Shown here: positions 25,379-34,765 of the stretch, piece by piece | Layout: every line of letters starts with the position of its first letter | How positions within the stretch are numbered: position 1 is the first letter of the stretch | NCBI RefSeq assembly: GCF_016908415.1 | Contig: NZ_JAFBDW010000003.1 | Location: forward strand, 124,001 to 188,000 | Source of the DNA: Caldicoprobacter guelmensis | GTDB taxonomy: Bacteria > Bacillota > Clostridia > Caldicoprobacterales > Caldicoprobacteraceae | Reading direction: 5' to 3' | Length of the DNA stretch: 64,000 bases | Translations under genes and position numbers: made by a program | Notes under the pieces: model-generated | The model's input: only the letters and a program-made list of their open reading frames with translations | Database searches by the model: none | Told to the model about the DNA's origin: nothing

Positions 25379-27970
25379 CTATTTGGCATCATACCAGCTC
25401 CTGCCCACTCCTACATCCACCACCAACGGAACCGAGAGCTTTACAGCATTCTCCATACACCGCACCACCAACTCTTTGACCTCTTCCAATTCGGGTTTAT
25501 AGGTGTCTATGATCAGCTCATCATGCACCTGCAATATGAGCTTTGACTTCAAGTTTCGCCTCTTCAATTCAGCATACACGTCATTCATGGCCTTCTTTAT
25601 TATATCGGCCGCGCTGCCCTGTATAGGCGTATTCATGGCCAACCGCTCGCCCTGCGAACGAATGTTGAAGTTTCGGGATTTAAGCTCGGGTAAATACCTA
25701 CGCCGGTTCATCAGCGTGGTCACGTAGCCCTGCTTTTTGGCGGTTTCCACTATTCTCTCCATGTACTCTTTGACCTTTGGATAGCGGGCGAAATAGCTGT
25801 CTATATACTCTCTGGCTTGCTTACGGCTTATTCCCAAGCTCTTTGCCAGACCGTAATCGCTTATACCGTACACAATGCCAAAATTGACCGCTTTTGCATT
25901 GCTGCGCTGTTCAGGCGTTACCTTGTCAATCGGTACGCCGAATATCTCAGATGCAGTTCGCAGGTGTATATCTTGATTATTCCTAAAAGCCTCAATAAAA
26001 GTAGGGTCTCCTGACATATGTGCCAGTATTCGCAACTCAATCTGGGAATAATCGGCGTCCACCAGCACATAATCCTCTCCGCTGGCAACAAACACTTTAC
26101 GTATTCTCCGACCCATCTCAAGCTTAACAGGAATATTCTGTAAATTAGGCTCTGCACTGCTGATCCTGCCGGTAGCTGTCACCGTCTGATTAAAGCTGGA
26201 GTGGACCCTCCCATCCCTAGGGTCTATAACGCTTAAAAGCCCATCTATATAGGTGGATTTAAGCTTCATGACCTGGCGATACTCAATCACTTTTTCCACC
26301 AGTTCGTGATATGGGCGCAGTTGCTCAAGCACCTCTATATCGGTGGAGTATCCCGTCTTTCCCTTTTTTATAACCGGTAGTTTCAGCTTTTCAAACAACA
26401 CATAGCCCAGCTGTTTTGGCGAGTTTATATTAAACTCTTCCCCGGCTAGAGTATATATTTCCTTTGTAAGATTTGATAGTTCAAGCGAAAATTCTTCCCC
26501 CAGCTGCTTCAACATATCTTTATCCACTTTAAATCCTGTAATCTCCATATCAGCCAGCACGTTTATAAGCGGATGCTCAATTTCCTCGTAAAGATAGAGC
26601 ATCTCGGTCTCTTTGAGCTTCTCACGCATATATCCTGCCAGCAAATACAGGTCAGATGCATCAGCATCATTGACATCCAATCCAGCATACTCATAAAGTA
26701 GCTGAACCACATCGTAGCGATTTCTCGCAGGGTCCAGCAAATAGGCTGCTATAAATACATCGAATTCCAATCCTTCAACATGAATGCCATATCTATGGGC
26801 CTCTAAAATTAAACGCTTCCCGTCGTATACGATCTTCCGCAAATCCTGTTTCTCCAAAATGGGCTTTAACCCCATGAATACATCTTGGTGATTTAACCCT
26901 TGAGTCAGCAAATCGCCTTTCAACTTCATCCTATACACTTGAGATGGATTATCGGAAATGGTTATACAATCATCCTGTACCAGTATGGCCACCTTACTGA
27001 CATTCATGAGGTTTTGCACATGATACCGTAATTCCTCCAATGTATTGACTTCTATCATGTTTTTTTCTCGGGCAGAGGTAGTAGTCGCAATCCTTTCCCT
27101 CGATTGTATTCCAAGCTTCTCGATTATGCTTTGAAACTCAAGCTCCTCAAGGAACTCCAACAGTTCCCTTGAGTGCGGTATTTCGTAACTGCAATTCTCC
27201 ACTTTTATATCCAGAGGAGCATCCTGCACGATTGTGGCCAACCTTTTGCTCAGCATCGCCTGCTCCTTATACTTGATCAGCGCCTCCTTAAGCTTTTGGC
27301 CGCTTACATTTTCGGCATTGTCCAAAACCTCTTCAATAGTATGATACTGATGCAGCAATTTAAGAGCTGTCTTTTCACCTATACCTGGAATGCCTGGTAT
27401 ATTGTCAGAACTATCACCCATCAAGGCCTTTAAATCTACGATCTGAGCGGGAGTCAAACCATACTCCTTCTTTATCTCTTCAACATCAAAAACCCGCACA
27501 TCCGATATGCCCTTTTTAGTCATGATAACCCTCACCTGAGGGGAAACCAGCTGAAGGGCATCTCTGTCACCAGTGACCAGATATACATCCCATCCCCTTT
27601 CCTTGCCCAGACGAGCAAATGTACCCAAGATGTCATCAGCCTCATAGCCCTCAACTTCGTGTATAGCTATTCCCATAAGCTTCAGCAGCTTTTTGAGAAG
27701 TTCAAACTGGGGAGCAAGCTCTTCGGGCGCCTTTTGCCTTGTAGCTTTGTACTCGGCATAAATTTCATGCCGAAAAGTAGGCCCCTTTTTATCAAATGCT
27801 ACTCCTAAATACCCCGGCTTATAATCCCCTATCAGCCTCAACAGCATATTAGTAAAGCCATACACGGCATTGGTAGGAACTCCCTTTTTATTCGTCAACA
27901 TCGGTAGAGCATAAAACGCACGGTGCATCAAGCTATTCCCATCTATTATCATCACTCGTGGTCTTCCCAT
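25379..27970 (-). CDS. polA: DNA polymerase I
   Basis: 863-aa repair and Okazaki-processing polymerase. The 5'-3' exonuclease domain occupies about residues 1-290 (MIIDGNSLMHRAFYA, GDSSDNIPGIPGIGEKTA). The middle 3'-5' exonuclease fold (about 310-470) lacks the catalytic acidic residues of its first motif, so proofreading should be absent, as in Bacillus and Thermus enzymes. The polymerase domain has motif A (DYSQIELRILAH), motif B (RSNAKAVNFGIVYG) and motif C (QVHDEL). AAGGAG lies upstream of the ATG. It leads the polA-coaE-transglycosylase gene string. Confidence 0.97.
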   Translation of the reverse strand: MGRPRVMIIDGNSLMHRAFYALPMLTNKKGVPTNAVYGFTNMLLRLIGDYKPGYLGVAFDKKGPTFRHEIYAEYKATRQKAPEELAPQFELLKKLLKLMGIAIHEVEGYEADDILGTFARLGKERGWDVYLVTGDRDALQLVSPQVRVIMTKKGISDVRVFDVEEIKKEYGLTPAQIVDLKALMGDSSDNIPGIPGIGEKTALKLLHQYHTIEEVLDNAENVSGQKLKEALIKYKEQAMLSKRLATIVQDAPLDIKVENCSYEIPHSRELLEFLEELEFQSIIEKLGIQSRERIATTTSAREKNMIEVNTLEELRYHVQNLMNVSKVAILVQDDCITISDNPSQVYRMKLKGDLLTQGLNHQDVFMGLKPILEKQDLRKIVYDGKRLILEAHRYGIHVEGLEFDVFIAAYLLDPARNRYDVVQLLYEYAGLDVNDADASDLYLLAGYMREKLKETEMLYLYEEIEHPLINVLADMEITGFKVDKDMLKQLGEEFSLELSNLTKEIYTLAGEEFNINSPKQLGYVLFEKLKLPVIKKGKTGYSTDIEVLEQLRPYHELVEKVIEYRQVMKLKSTYIDGLLSVIDPRDGRVHSSFNQTVTATGRISSAEPNLQNIPVKLEMGRRIRKVFVASGEDYVLVDADYSQIELRILAHMSGDPTFIEAFRNNQDIHLRTASEIFGVPIDKVTPEQRSNAKAVNFGIVYGISDYGLAKSLGISRKQAREYIDSYFARYPKVKEYMERIVETAKKQGYVTTLMNRRRYLPELKSRNFNIRSQGERLAMNTPIQGSAADIIKKAMNDVYAELKRRNLKSKLILQVHDELIIDTYKPELEEVKELVVRCMENAVKLSVPLVVDVGVGRSWYDAK

Positions 27971-28334
27971 GGAAATCTCTCCTTAAAGCCAATGGTTTGC
28001 CTTTCTAACAGGCAATCACCTATCCCAATTATACTATCTATCATCTAGACTTTATCACATCCATCATCAAAATTCAATCGTTTATAGCAACTTTGCATCT
28101 TTATTAAAAGGTATTTCACTAAAAGAGCTTAATCTAGTAAATTTTAATATACATTAGTGCATGTACACCGTTAATTTGTATTATATGCAGCAAATTAAAG
28201 TAAATCTTGTACTTCAAAAAAGCGAGCCTTTGCTGATAAAATTACCATAATTTATGCAATGACAAATATATTACGATTGTGTTAAAATGTATTACAAATA
28301 TATAAAAATTTTATTTGAATTGGAGGTTATAGAT
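27971..28334. promoter_or_regulatory. Divergent promoter region between polA and the CAP-domain gene
   Basis: No gene here. On the minus strand a TATAAT (28028-28033) with weak -35 can serve polA. On the plus strand ATGACA (28259-28264), an 18-base spacer and TAAAAT (28283-28288) can serve the CAP-domain gene. The stretch between is AT-rich and shows no further structure to me. Confidence 0.5.
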
Positions 28335-29171
28335 ATGAAGAAATTTATTTCTACAATTTTTTTGAGTATCTTTCTAATAGGGTTACTATTTACAGCAGCA
28401 CAGGTACCACAACAAACAGCAGTGTTAGCAACAAGTGATACAGCATGCCCATCTAAAGTAATAGTCACAGCAAACAACCTTAACGTGAGAGCTACCAGCA
28501 ACACGCAGTCGTCGATCATAGATGTTCTGAAGCGTAACCAAGTGGTAAACATATTGGGCCAATGGGGTAACTGGTATATAATACGGACCGACAATGGCCA
28601 AATAGGTTCTATATTAAAATGGTTTACAAAGCCTGTAGAGCAGCAGCCAACACCACAACCGCAGCAACCTAAACAGCCAACACCGCAACCCGCTCCGCAA
28701 CCCCAACCCCAGCCAACACCGCAGCAACCCAATCCACAGCCTGCTCCACAGCCACAGCAGCCAACTCCGCAACAGCCGTCAAATCAGCTAAGTTACGAGC
28801 AGGCGAGGATGCTGGAGTTGGTCAACGCTGAGAGGACCAAAGTAGGCCTCAAACCCCTTATATGGGATGCCGAACTGGCCAGGGTGGCCACCATCAAGGC
28901 TAAAGATATGGTTGATAACAACTACTTCAGCCATACCTCCCCAACTTACGGCAGCCCATTCGATATGATGCGCAACTTCGGCATCCAATACAAGACTGCC
29001 GGTGAAAACCTGGCGGGTTATCCTTCTGTCGAAGGCGCACACAACGGCCTTATGAATTCAGAAGGTCACAGAAAGAACATCTTAAACCCCAGCTTTACGC
29101 ACATAGGTATAGGCGTTCAAAAGAGCCCAAGATACGGTTACGTGTTTGTACAAATGTTTGTTGGCAGATAA
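28335..29171 (+). CDS. Secreted SH3-CAP domain protein (YkwD-like)
   Basis: Extracytoplasmic protein of about 278 aa. It has a signal peptide (MKKFISTIFLSIFLIGLLF), a bacterial SH3 domain (about 40-95, motif NNLNVRATSNTQSSIIDVL), a repetitive Pro/Gln/Thr linker of about 50 residues, and a C-terminal CAP/SCP domain (LVNAERTKVGLKPLIWDAEL, FSHTSPTYGSPFDMM, GENLA, NSEGHRKNIL). The start at 28335 follows GGAGG; the frame is open upstream to 28287 without such a site. YkwD-like proteins are associated with the cell wall and spores; biochemical role unknown. The SH3 domain probably binds peptidoglycan. Confidence 0.92.
   Translation: MKKFISTIFLSIFLIGLLFTAAQVPQQTAVLATSDTACPSKVIVTANNLNVRATSNTQSSIIDVLKRNQVVNILGQWGNWYIIRTDNGQIGSILKWFTKPVEQQPTPQPQQPKQPTPQPAPQPQPQPTPQQPNPQPAPQPQQPTPQQPSNQLSYEQARMLELVNAERTKVGLKPLIWDAELARVATIKAKDMVDNNYFSHTSPTYGSPFDMMRNFGIQYKTAGENLAGYPSVEGAHNGLMNSEGHRKNILNPSFTHIGIGVQKSPRYGYVFVQMFVGR
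28640..28782 (+). repeat. Pro/Gln linker repeat inside the CAP-domain gene
   Basis: Short degenerate tandem units (CAACCGCAGCC and variants such as CAGCCAACACCGCAG) encode a PQP/PTP/QQP-rich linker between the SH3 and CAP domains. Length is likely to vary between strains by slippage. Confidence 0.75.
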
Positions 29172-29179
29172 CTACAATA

Positions 29180-29215
29180 AAAGCGGTATCATAATGGTAC
29201 CGCTTTATTTTTATC
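29180..29215 (+). terminator. Terminator after the CAP-domain gene
   Basis: Hairpin with 9-bp arms AAAGCGGTA (29180-29188) and TACCGCTTT (29198-29206), followed by ATTTTTAT. Confidence 0.82.
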
Positions 29216-29390
29216 TTTCATGTCAAAATGCATACTTTTCTCATTTTTTAACCACAAATCTAATTTTCCCCGCTTTTGACAATGTGAAGAGTGGTTCAAA
29301 AAAATTTTAATTATCAATTTCGCTACGACAAAAATTCCAGTCAGTTTTATGCTCGAATATGACAGAAGGGTGGTAGTTTGCGGATGATTT

Positions 29391-29399
29391 TGGTATAAT
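29391..29399 (+). promoter_or_regulatory. Extended -10 promoter of the nitroreductase gene
   Basis: TGG followed by TATAAT, about 55 bases before the GTG start. No good -35 hexamer is visible, as is usual for extended -10 promoters. Confidence 0.6.
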
Positions 29400-29453
29400 A
29401 ATCTTTGAAGCGCTTATCCCACGTAAACTTAATGCGGATGGGAGGGGTTAAAT

Positions 29454-29972
29454 GTGGACAAACAACAAGTGCTAAACTTTTTCTTTAAAAGGAGAAGTAT
29501 CAGAAAGTATAAAGACATGGACGTAAGCCAGGAAGATATAGACATAATCTTAAAAGCGGCCATGTCTGCTCCTTCTGCAGGCAATCAGCAACCCTGGCAT
29601 TTCATAGTAGTAGATGACCGCGAAAAAATGAAAGAGATCACCAAATACCACCCTTATTCCTCCATGCTCAACACAGCACCTAAGTGTATCATTGTGGCAG
29701 GTGATGTGTCTTCACAAAGATACGAAGGCTACTGGGTACAGGACTGTGCGGCTGCTACGCAGAACATGCTACTGGCTATAGCACAGCTAGGACTGGGTGG
29801 CGTATGGCTGGGCGTACACCCCAGAAAGGAACGAGAGGAAGCCATTCGTAGAATATTCAACATTCCTGACCACATTGTGCCATTTGCCATCGTGGCAATT
29901 GGCGTACCAGATGAGGAAAAGGGGCCGTCCGACAGATACAACCCTGAAAGAATACATTACAATAAATGGTGA
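29454..29972 (+). CDS. Nitroreductase-family flavoprotein
   Basis: 172-aa FMN-dependent oxidoreductase. It begins with the family FMN-phosphate contact RRSIRKYKD near residue 14 and has SAPSAGNQQPWHFIVV near 38 and GLGGVWLGVHP near 115. It is a short member without an iron-sulphur domain. Start is GTG with GGGAGGGG upstream. The natural substrate (quinone, nitro compound, or flavin) cannot be told. The next gene overlaps or abuts its stop, so the two are co-transcribed. Confidence 0.93.
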   Translation: MDKQQVLNFFFKRRSIRKYKDMDVSQEDIDIILKAAMSAPSAGNQQPWHFIVVDDREKMKEITKYHPYSSMLNTAPKCIIVAGDVSSQRYEGYWVQDCAAATQNMLLAIAQLGLGGVWLGVHPRKEREEAIRRIFNIPDHIVPFAIVAIGVPDEEKGPSDRYNPERIHYNKW

Positions 29973-29977
29973 ACGTC

Positions 29978-30529
29978 ATGAGGGTTTTTATCGCTATTGA
30001 GTTTGAACAGCATATAAAGGATTATTTAAATAAAATTCAAAGACAGGTAATGAGCTACAGCACTCACGGGAACTTTTCAAGGCCAGAAAATTTTCACCTT
30101 ACGCTAAAGTTTATAGGAGAAGTAGAGCCATCATTTGTGAGCACCATAGCATCAGCGATGGCCCAATCAGTACACGGCATAAAACCTTTCAAGCTCAGGC
30201 TTGATCAACTGGGAAACTTCCCTAGAGGAAACAAGATGATTATTTGGGTAGGGGTAAAGGGAGAGCTGGACATGCTAAATCGGCTATTCAATCAGCTGGA
30301 AACATCGCTACATAGCATAGGCATTGCTAAAGATTCAAAAGGATATTCTCCCCATATCACACTAGGCAGAGAGGTACGCTTGGCAGAGCCATTCTCAAAA
30401 GTAGCCAACGCCGTCACAATGGATCAACAACAAGTAATCGAAGTACGTAAGATATCGCTGATGGAAAGCACCAGACAAGAAGGCCGCCTTATGTACATCC
30501 CTCTTTATAGGCAAATATTAACATATTAA
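29978..30529 (+). CDS. thpR: RNA 2',3'-cyclic phosphodiesterase
   Basis: 2H phosphoesterase (LigT/ThpR family) of about 183 aa that opens 2',3'-cyclic phosphates on RNA ends. Two H-x-T-L motifs are visible: HLTLKF near residue 40 and HITLGR near 126, which together form the active site. ATG 29978 (MRVFIAIEF) has GGTGA upstream; an ATG at 29966 overlapping the nitroreductase stop is also possible. A short unexplained 173-base gap follows before the convergent glycosidase gene. Confidence 0.92.
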   Translation: MRVFIAIEFEQHIKDYLNKIQRQVMSYSTHGNFSRPENFHLTLKFIGEVEPSFVSTIASAMAQSVHGIKPFKLRLDQLGNFPRGNKMIIWVGVKGELDMLNRLFNQLETSLHSIGIAKDSKGYSPHITLGREVRLAEPFSKVANAVTMDQQQVIEVRKISLMESTRQEGRLMYIPLYRQILTY

Positions 30530-30702
30530 CCTTAAAAAGATCAGAACTTGAACCAGGTTCCCTCTACTTACCTCTACCCCTGTTTCGCCTTCTCCAGTAT
30601 CACTCTGTATGCTTTCAAAAAGATACCTACATCTACCGAATATGAAAGATACTGAACTATTGCTTCCTTCTACCGTTTGAGGCTGTCCAGGTCGTCTATA
30701 GC

Positions 30703-32715
30703 TCAAAAACCTACTCTGGGTATTTCTTTTGGGGGCTGGTCGTAATTCGCTTGCCTACCATCAGCCACCTCATACAGAATTCTATTGGTCTGCATAATTC
30801 CCTCAATAAATTCGTAATAAGGCCTTTGACAGATATCTACACAACCTATCTGAAAGTTTTCCCCATCAAATCGTCCCAAAGCTGCTTGATCATTCAAGGT
30901 AAAATGGTGTGCCCCCACAAAATGCCTGCTTGTAGCAGCAGTTTCCATGTAATATCGATAAGCTCTCCCTCGTTCTTGTTGGGTGGCAACTCCTCGTATT
31001 CCAGTAGCAGGCAATCCTCGATCTAGAGCACCGTGGTGAAATTCTCCTATAATAACCGGCATTTCTGTAATTTTACCTATTTGTTCAATGTCTTCATAAG
31101 GAGTGATCTTATAGCAATTTATAGAAAACACATCGAAATTTTCGTAACCTGCTAGTAAGTTTTCATTGGCAATATAAGCATATCGCATACCGAGATTCAT
31201 GTGATGGGGATCTACTCTCTTACAGACAACACTTGGAATCTCCACATACGTCTTGATCATTATCCTTGAAAACTCATTTAAATCTTCCGATGCTTTCGGG
31301 GATAACTTTGATGCACGCTTAATACCCTTCTTAAGCTCGCCAAAACTGCGTAAATTAAGATTCCAAGCCTCATTAAACTTTTCAACGTCACCGTCATACC
31401 GTGTTGACAAGAATTTTATTAAAACCTCCTTTGAAGCCAATTCTTCCTCATTCTCAAGCAACTCTTCAGCAATATTTAGGTTATGGATAAAAGCCCACTG
31501 GGGTTCATTCCTCAAAAAGTATCCGATCATGTAAGGGTCCCCTTCAAACTCTTTGAGCTGCTCAGCAAACCTTTCTGCGTTATTCTTGTATTCTTGACTG
31601 AATACATCGGGAAAATCTCTAAAAATCTTTTCGGTAGTCTCGGGAAAATCCTTTAAAGGCCATACATATGGTAACTTGGCATAGCGTATAAACTTTAGCG
31701 ATGACCAATTGCCAACGGTGTTAAATCCCCATTCCACAAGCCTTCTTCTGGTCATTTTGGCCCATTCATTCCACCATGCTTTACCAAACACCCTAATTAA
31801 GTTAGCTATAGCAAAATCAAAATATTCACCCCCATCCCCTTTACTCCAAGCATCCTTATATATGCCATTTTCATCGGGCAACCACTTGTATAGCTTTTTG
31901 ATGCCATCAACCCTTCCTTGAACTCCTGGACTAACACAATCAAGGCCTATGCTCAAAAATGCATATCCATCTGGATCAACCAACCACCACCGTTTCCCGT
32001 CATGCTCAGTTCTGAAGTACCCAGTGGAGTCAAATCGTTTTTCTAGCCATCCACCATATCTGCTTCTATTGCCAAAAAATGTCATATTATCAGGTTTAGC
32101 AGCTTCTTTTTTGAGCCATATTTTAAGCTCATCTATACTTTTCGTTTTACCAGGCCACTCACGATCATTAAGCTGTCCCAGCTCATCTACAAGCTTAACA
32201 TCAGGCAGAGGATAATTGGGTTCAATATCAGAAATATAAAGGTTGGATATTTCCAGTTTATGATCTTTGAAATATTTCATAGTTCCAATGGCAAATCGGT
32301 CTACTTCTTCTATGGCTACCTTGGTACCAAACACTACGGTTTTAAGCTTTCCAGGGGTCCTATCCAGAAACATCTTTTGAGAGTTTAAAGCCTCTAATGG
32401 AAACGATAACCTAGTCTTAAGTTTCGGAAACAATCCAAGGATCACAGTCAAATTGGGATGATGGCCAGTATTTCCCTTAACCCAGAATTCCAAGGTTACT
32501 CCCATTACATAATCCTCATGGTTGACAGCATCAAAAATTATATATTTAGCATCCCTCCAGTCAACATCACCTAAACTACCAGGTATTCCCTCTATTTTTA
32601 GTTTTCCTCCTTCGCCATTGCAAATAAGATAGACTTCTCCGCTCTGTCCATTCTCAACCCTACAATTGATAGGAGTAAACTTACTCAAGTCTAACGTCTT
32701 CTTCAAAAATACCAC
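30703..32715 (-). CDS. Glycoside hydrolase, clan GH-A, agarase/GH50-like
   Basis: 670-aa intracellular hydrolase without signal peptide. Residues about 1-190 form a carbohydrate-binding-like beta-domain and the rest a TIM barrel. The barrel has a WWLVDPDGYAFLSIGLDCV segment like that of GH50 agarase-type proteins, a predicted acid/base E404 in RNEPQW and a predicted nucleophile E558 in IIGEFHHG. Substrate is uncertain: agarose is unlikely from context, and a beta-linked plant or microbial oligosaccharide imported by the adjacent LplABC-like transporter is more likely. It is the last gene of the permease-permease-lipoprotein operon, separated from it by a hairpin. Confidence 0.75.
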   Translation of the reverse strand: MVFLKKTLDLSKFTPINCRVENGQSGEVYLICNGEGGKLKIEGIPGSLGDVDWRDAKYIIFDAVNHEDYVMGVTLEFWVKGNTGHHPNLTVILGLFPKLKTRLSFPLEALNSQKMFLDRTPGKLKTVVFGTKVAIEEVDRFAIGTMKYFKDHKLEISNLYISDIEPNYPLPDVKLVDELGQLNDREWPGKTKSIDELKIWLKKEAAKPDNMTFFGNRSRYGGWLEKRFDSTGYFRTEHDGKRWWLVDPDGYAFLSIGLDCVSPGVQGRVDGIKKLYKWLPDENGIYKDAWSKGDGGEYFDFAIANLIRVFGKAWWNEWAKMTRRRLVEWGFNTVGNWSSLKFIRYAKLPYVWPLKDFPETTEKIFRDFPDVFSQEYKNNAERFAEQLKEFEGDPYMIGYFLRNEPQWAFIHNLNIAEELLENEEELASKEVLIKFLSTRYDGDVEKFNEAWNLNLRSFGELKKGIKRASKLSPKASEDLNEFSRIMIKTYVEIPSVVCKRVDPHHMNLGMRYAYIANENLLAGYENFDVFSINCYKITPYEDIEQIGKITEMPVIIGEFHHGALDRGLPATGIRGVATQQERGRAYRYYMETAATSRHFVGAHHFTLNDQAALGRFDGENFQIGCVDICQRPYYEFIEGIMQTNRILYEVADGRQANYDQPPKEIPRVGF

Positions 32716-32852
32716 CTCTCTTCCTTTGACTTCACATTTTTATAAAACTTACTCCTGCAGTTATAACCACATCCTACTTTTTTTGCAGATTTAATTTCCA
32801 ACTGAATCGTGAAGTTATAAGTGTAACCTAAAAATTTAACTGGGTCTAAAAA

Positions 32853-32896
32853 TTTTACCGTGTGAGCAGACAAACAATTCTGCCCACACGGTAAAA
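32853..32896 (-). terminator. Hairpin after lplA-like gene 2
   Basis: 18-base arms (32853-32870 and 32879-32896) pair with one mismatch around an 8-base loop, followed on the minus strand by AAAATTTTT. It lies 76 bases past the lipoprotein gene stop and before the glycosidase gene, so it is a terminator or partial terminator that would lower glycosidase expression. Confidence 0.78.
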
Positions 32897-32971
32897 ACAT
32901 GCTATTTTCAATATACATCCACTTATTTACCAATTCATTACTTCCTTAAGACAATACCAAAGTGCCTGACA

Positions 32972-34696
32972 TTATTTTGCATATCTTCCCTTTTTCAAAA
33001 CAGTGCCAAAGCGCTTGACGTTATCTTGATACTTCTTGTCATAGGTTTCCTCTATCTGCGGCATACCATTTTGATCACAGAACTTGATAATGTCTTCGTA
33101 TACCTTTTCTGCTTCTTCTGGAGATTTTGCCATTATCACTTTCGGATAATTCGCCTTTATATAGTCCTCACACAACGTCCTCTGGATACCCAGATCGCTC
33201 TGTGGATCAATGACGTCGCCAATACCAACAAACTCATCGCTTAACAGCTTGGTTGGTGTCACAATATGTGCCTGCATTGAAACTACCCAGTTTCTCTTTT
33301 CCTCTGGTAGCTTATCGTTTACTGCAAACTTGATGGTATCAACATGGTCGCTGTGACCTGGTATCATCCAGAACCAGAGCCCCAGACGATCGCGCTCTTC
33401 GGCCGTCAATTCACCTTCAGCCTTTTTCAATATAGGTAATCCTTGGTCGTCTAGAGTATCCCACAGAAATCCCGGTGGACCATACATTTGGATTATAGCA
33501 GCTTCTCTAGTTAAGAGATAGGTCCAAAGGTCAAATATTCTTTGGGGATTTTTAGCCTTAGTTGTAATGCATGTTACATTCCAGCCAACAGTGGAAGTAA
33601 TATCACCATATATATCGTTCGGTGACAATCCTTTAGCAGGTGGGAAAACATTAGGCTGTACTAGCTCATAGCTATCATCCGGGTGGTTCTTTTTGAGAAT
33701 TTTTCTGAAGTGGTTATTATCATCTTGTGAATGATCATAGTAGAACAATGCTATGCGCCCATTGGTTGCTTTTTCAAGTATTTGGTCAGTTGTATCTGTA
33801 AACTGAGTCTCCGCGATCAGTCCTTCACGCCACCACTTATTAAGTTCTAAAGAAACTTCCTTAAATACCGGATCACGGAATGCTAGCCTATACTTACCAT
33901 CCAGAACTGTGTACCACCCGTTTAAAACGCCGCCATAGGAACGGTAAAATGCATTAGCTAGCCTCCATCCATCACCTGTAGCATCCGTCATGAAAGGGAT
34001 GGTAGACAATCCTTCTCTTGTCTTGGTTACATCGGTCTTTACCTTTTTAGCAAATGCATATAAATCCTCAAATGTCTCAAGCTTGGGACTCCCTGCATCC
34101 TGCCAGATGCGCAGATTATACATCCACACATCATTACCGCCCGTGGGTGCTGTTCTGGGCCAGTTAGGAATCCCGTATAGCTTGCCATCGATCTTTAATA
34201 ACTCTATCGTCTGAGGTAAAAGATTTTCTTGGAGGTTAGGATTTTTTGTCATAAAGGGTTCAAGAGGTTGTAACAATCCCAATCGAGCCAATCTTATATT
34301 GTCTGGGCCCCTGTCCATCATAATAGAATCTGGCAAATCACCAGAGGAAATCATAACGTTAAGCTTTGCAGCGGGGTCAGAATCCGGCTTAGCGAATTCA
34401 ACATGAACATTAAATTTTTTGGATAAGTATTTAGATACTTCATCTTCTCCCCACGGCTTTATTCCCCACCAATCATAGTTAAAATAATGGGTAAATGTGT
34501 ATGGCTCTGAATATTCTCCTGACTCTCCTGATTCTGTTGAAGATTCACTCTCAGTACCCTGTTCTGATTCTTTCGCTGTCTCAGATGTTTCGGCTGGTTT
34601 GGAAGTATCAGGTGCTTTCTTCCCACAGCCCGAAGCCACTATAGCAAGAATAATAAAAACAACCATAAACAGCGATAAAATTCTAAATTTCTTCAT
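32972..34696 (-). CDS. Large extracellular binding lipoprotein (LplA type) 2
   Basis: Substrate-binding protein of 574 aa. The lipoprotein signal ends in IVASGC (C24 lipidated) and is followed by a Ser/Glu/Thr-rich linker to about residue 58, then the large family 1 binding fold. It contains SSGDLPDSIMMDRGPDN and LYGIPNWPRTAPTGGNDVWMYNLRIW, which resemble other LplA/YtcQ proteins. Its gene follows the two permeases, unlike the other modules here where it comes first, and it has its own hairpin on each side. Substrate unknown, probably a product of the neighbouring glycosidases. Confidence 0.9.
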   Translation of the reverse strand: MKKFRILSLFMVVFIILAIVASGCGKKAPDTSKPAETSETAKESEQGTESESSTESGESGEYSEPYTFTHYFNYDWWGIKPWGEDEVSKYLSKKFNVHVEFAKPDSDPAAKLNVMISSGDLPDSIMMDRGPDNIRLARLGLLQPLEPFMTKNPNLQENLLPQTIELLKIDGKLYGIPNWPRTAPTGGNDVWMYNLRIWQDAGSPKLETFEDLYAFAKKVKTDVTKTREGLSTIPFMTDATGDGWRLANAFYRSYGGVLNGWYTVLDGKYRLAFRDPVFKEVSLELNKWWREGLIAETQFTDTTDQILEKATNGRIALFYYDHSQDDNNHFRKILKKNHPDDSYELVQPNVFPPAKGLSPNDIYGDITSTVGWNVTCITTKAKNPQRIFDLWTYLLTREAAIIQMYGPPGFLWDTLDDQGLPILKKAEGELTAEERDRLGLWFWMIPGHSDHVDTIKFAVNDKLPEEKRNWVVSMQAHIVTPTKLLSDEFVGIGDVIDPQSDLGIQRTLCEDYIKANYPKVIMAKSPEEAEKVYEDIIKFCDQNGMPQIEETYDKKYQDNVKRFGTVLKKGRYAK

Positions 34697-34733
34697 AATT
34701 TGAACGCACCTCCACTATTTTTATTTTTATCTT

Positions 34734-34765
34734 AAAAAACAGCATCTTAAGCGATACTGTTTTTT
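34734..34765 (-). ncRNA. Hairpin between permease and lplA-like gene 2
   Basis: Arms AAAAAACAG (34734-34742) and CTGTTTTTT (34757-34765) can extend by two more pairs. Because the 3' arm is a T-run, it resembles an intrinsic terminator; being upstream of the lipoprotein start (34696), it may separate or tune the two parts of the operon. Confidence 0.6.

Noticed and set aside
28640..28782. Repetitive DNA that could be mistaken for a CRISPR-like array
   Set aside because: The units are short, degenerate and in frame inside a coding gene; there are no spacers and no cas genes in the window.
30518..30706. 62-codon frame on the minus strand between thpR and the agarase-like gene
   Set aside because: No ribosome site, no recognisable domain, low-quality composition and overlap with the ends of both neighbours. 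Treated as a spacer.
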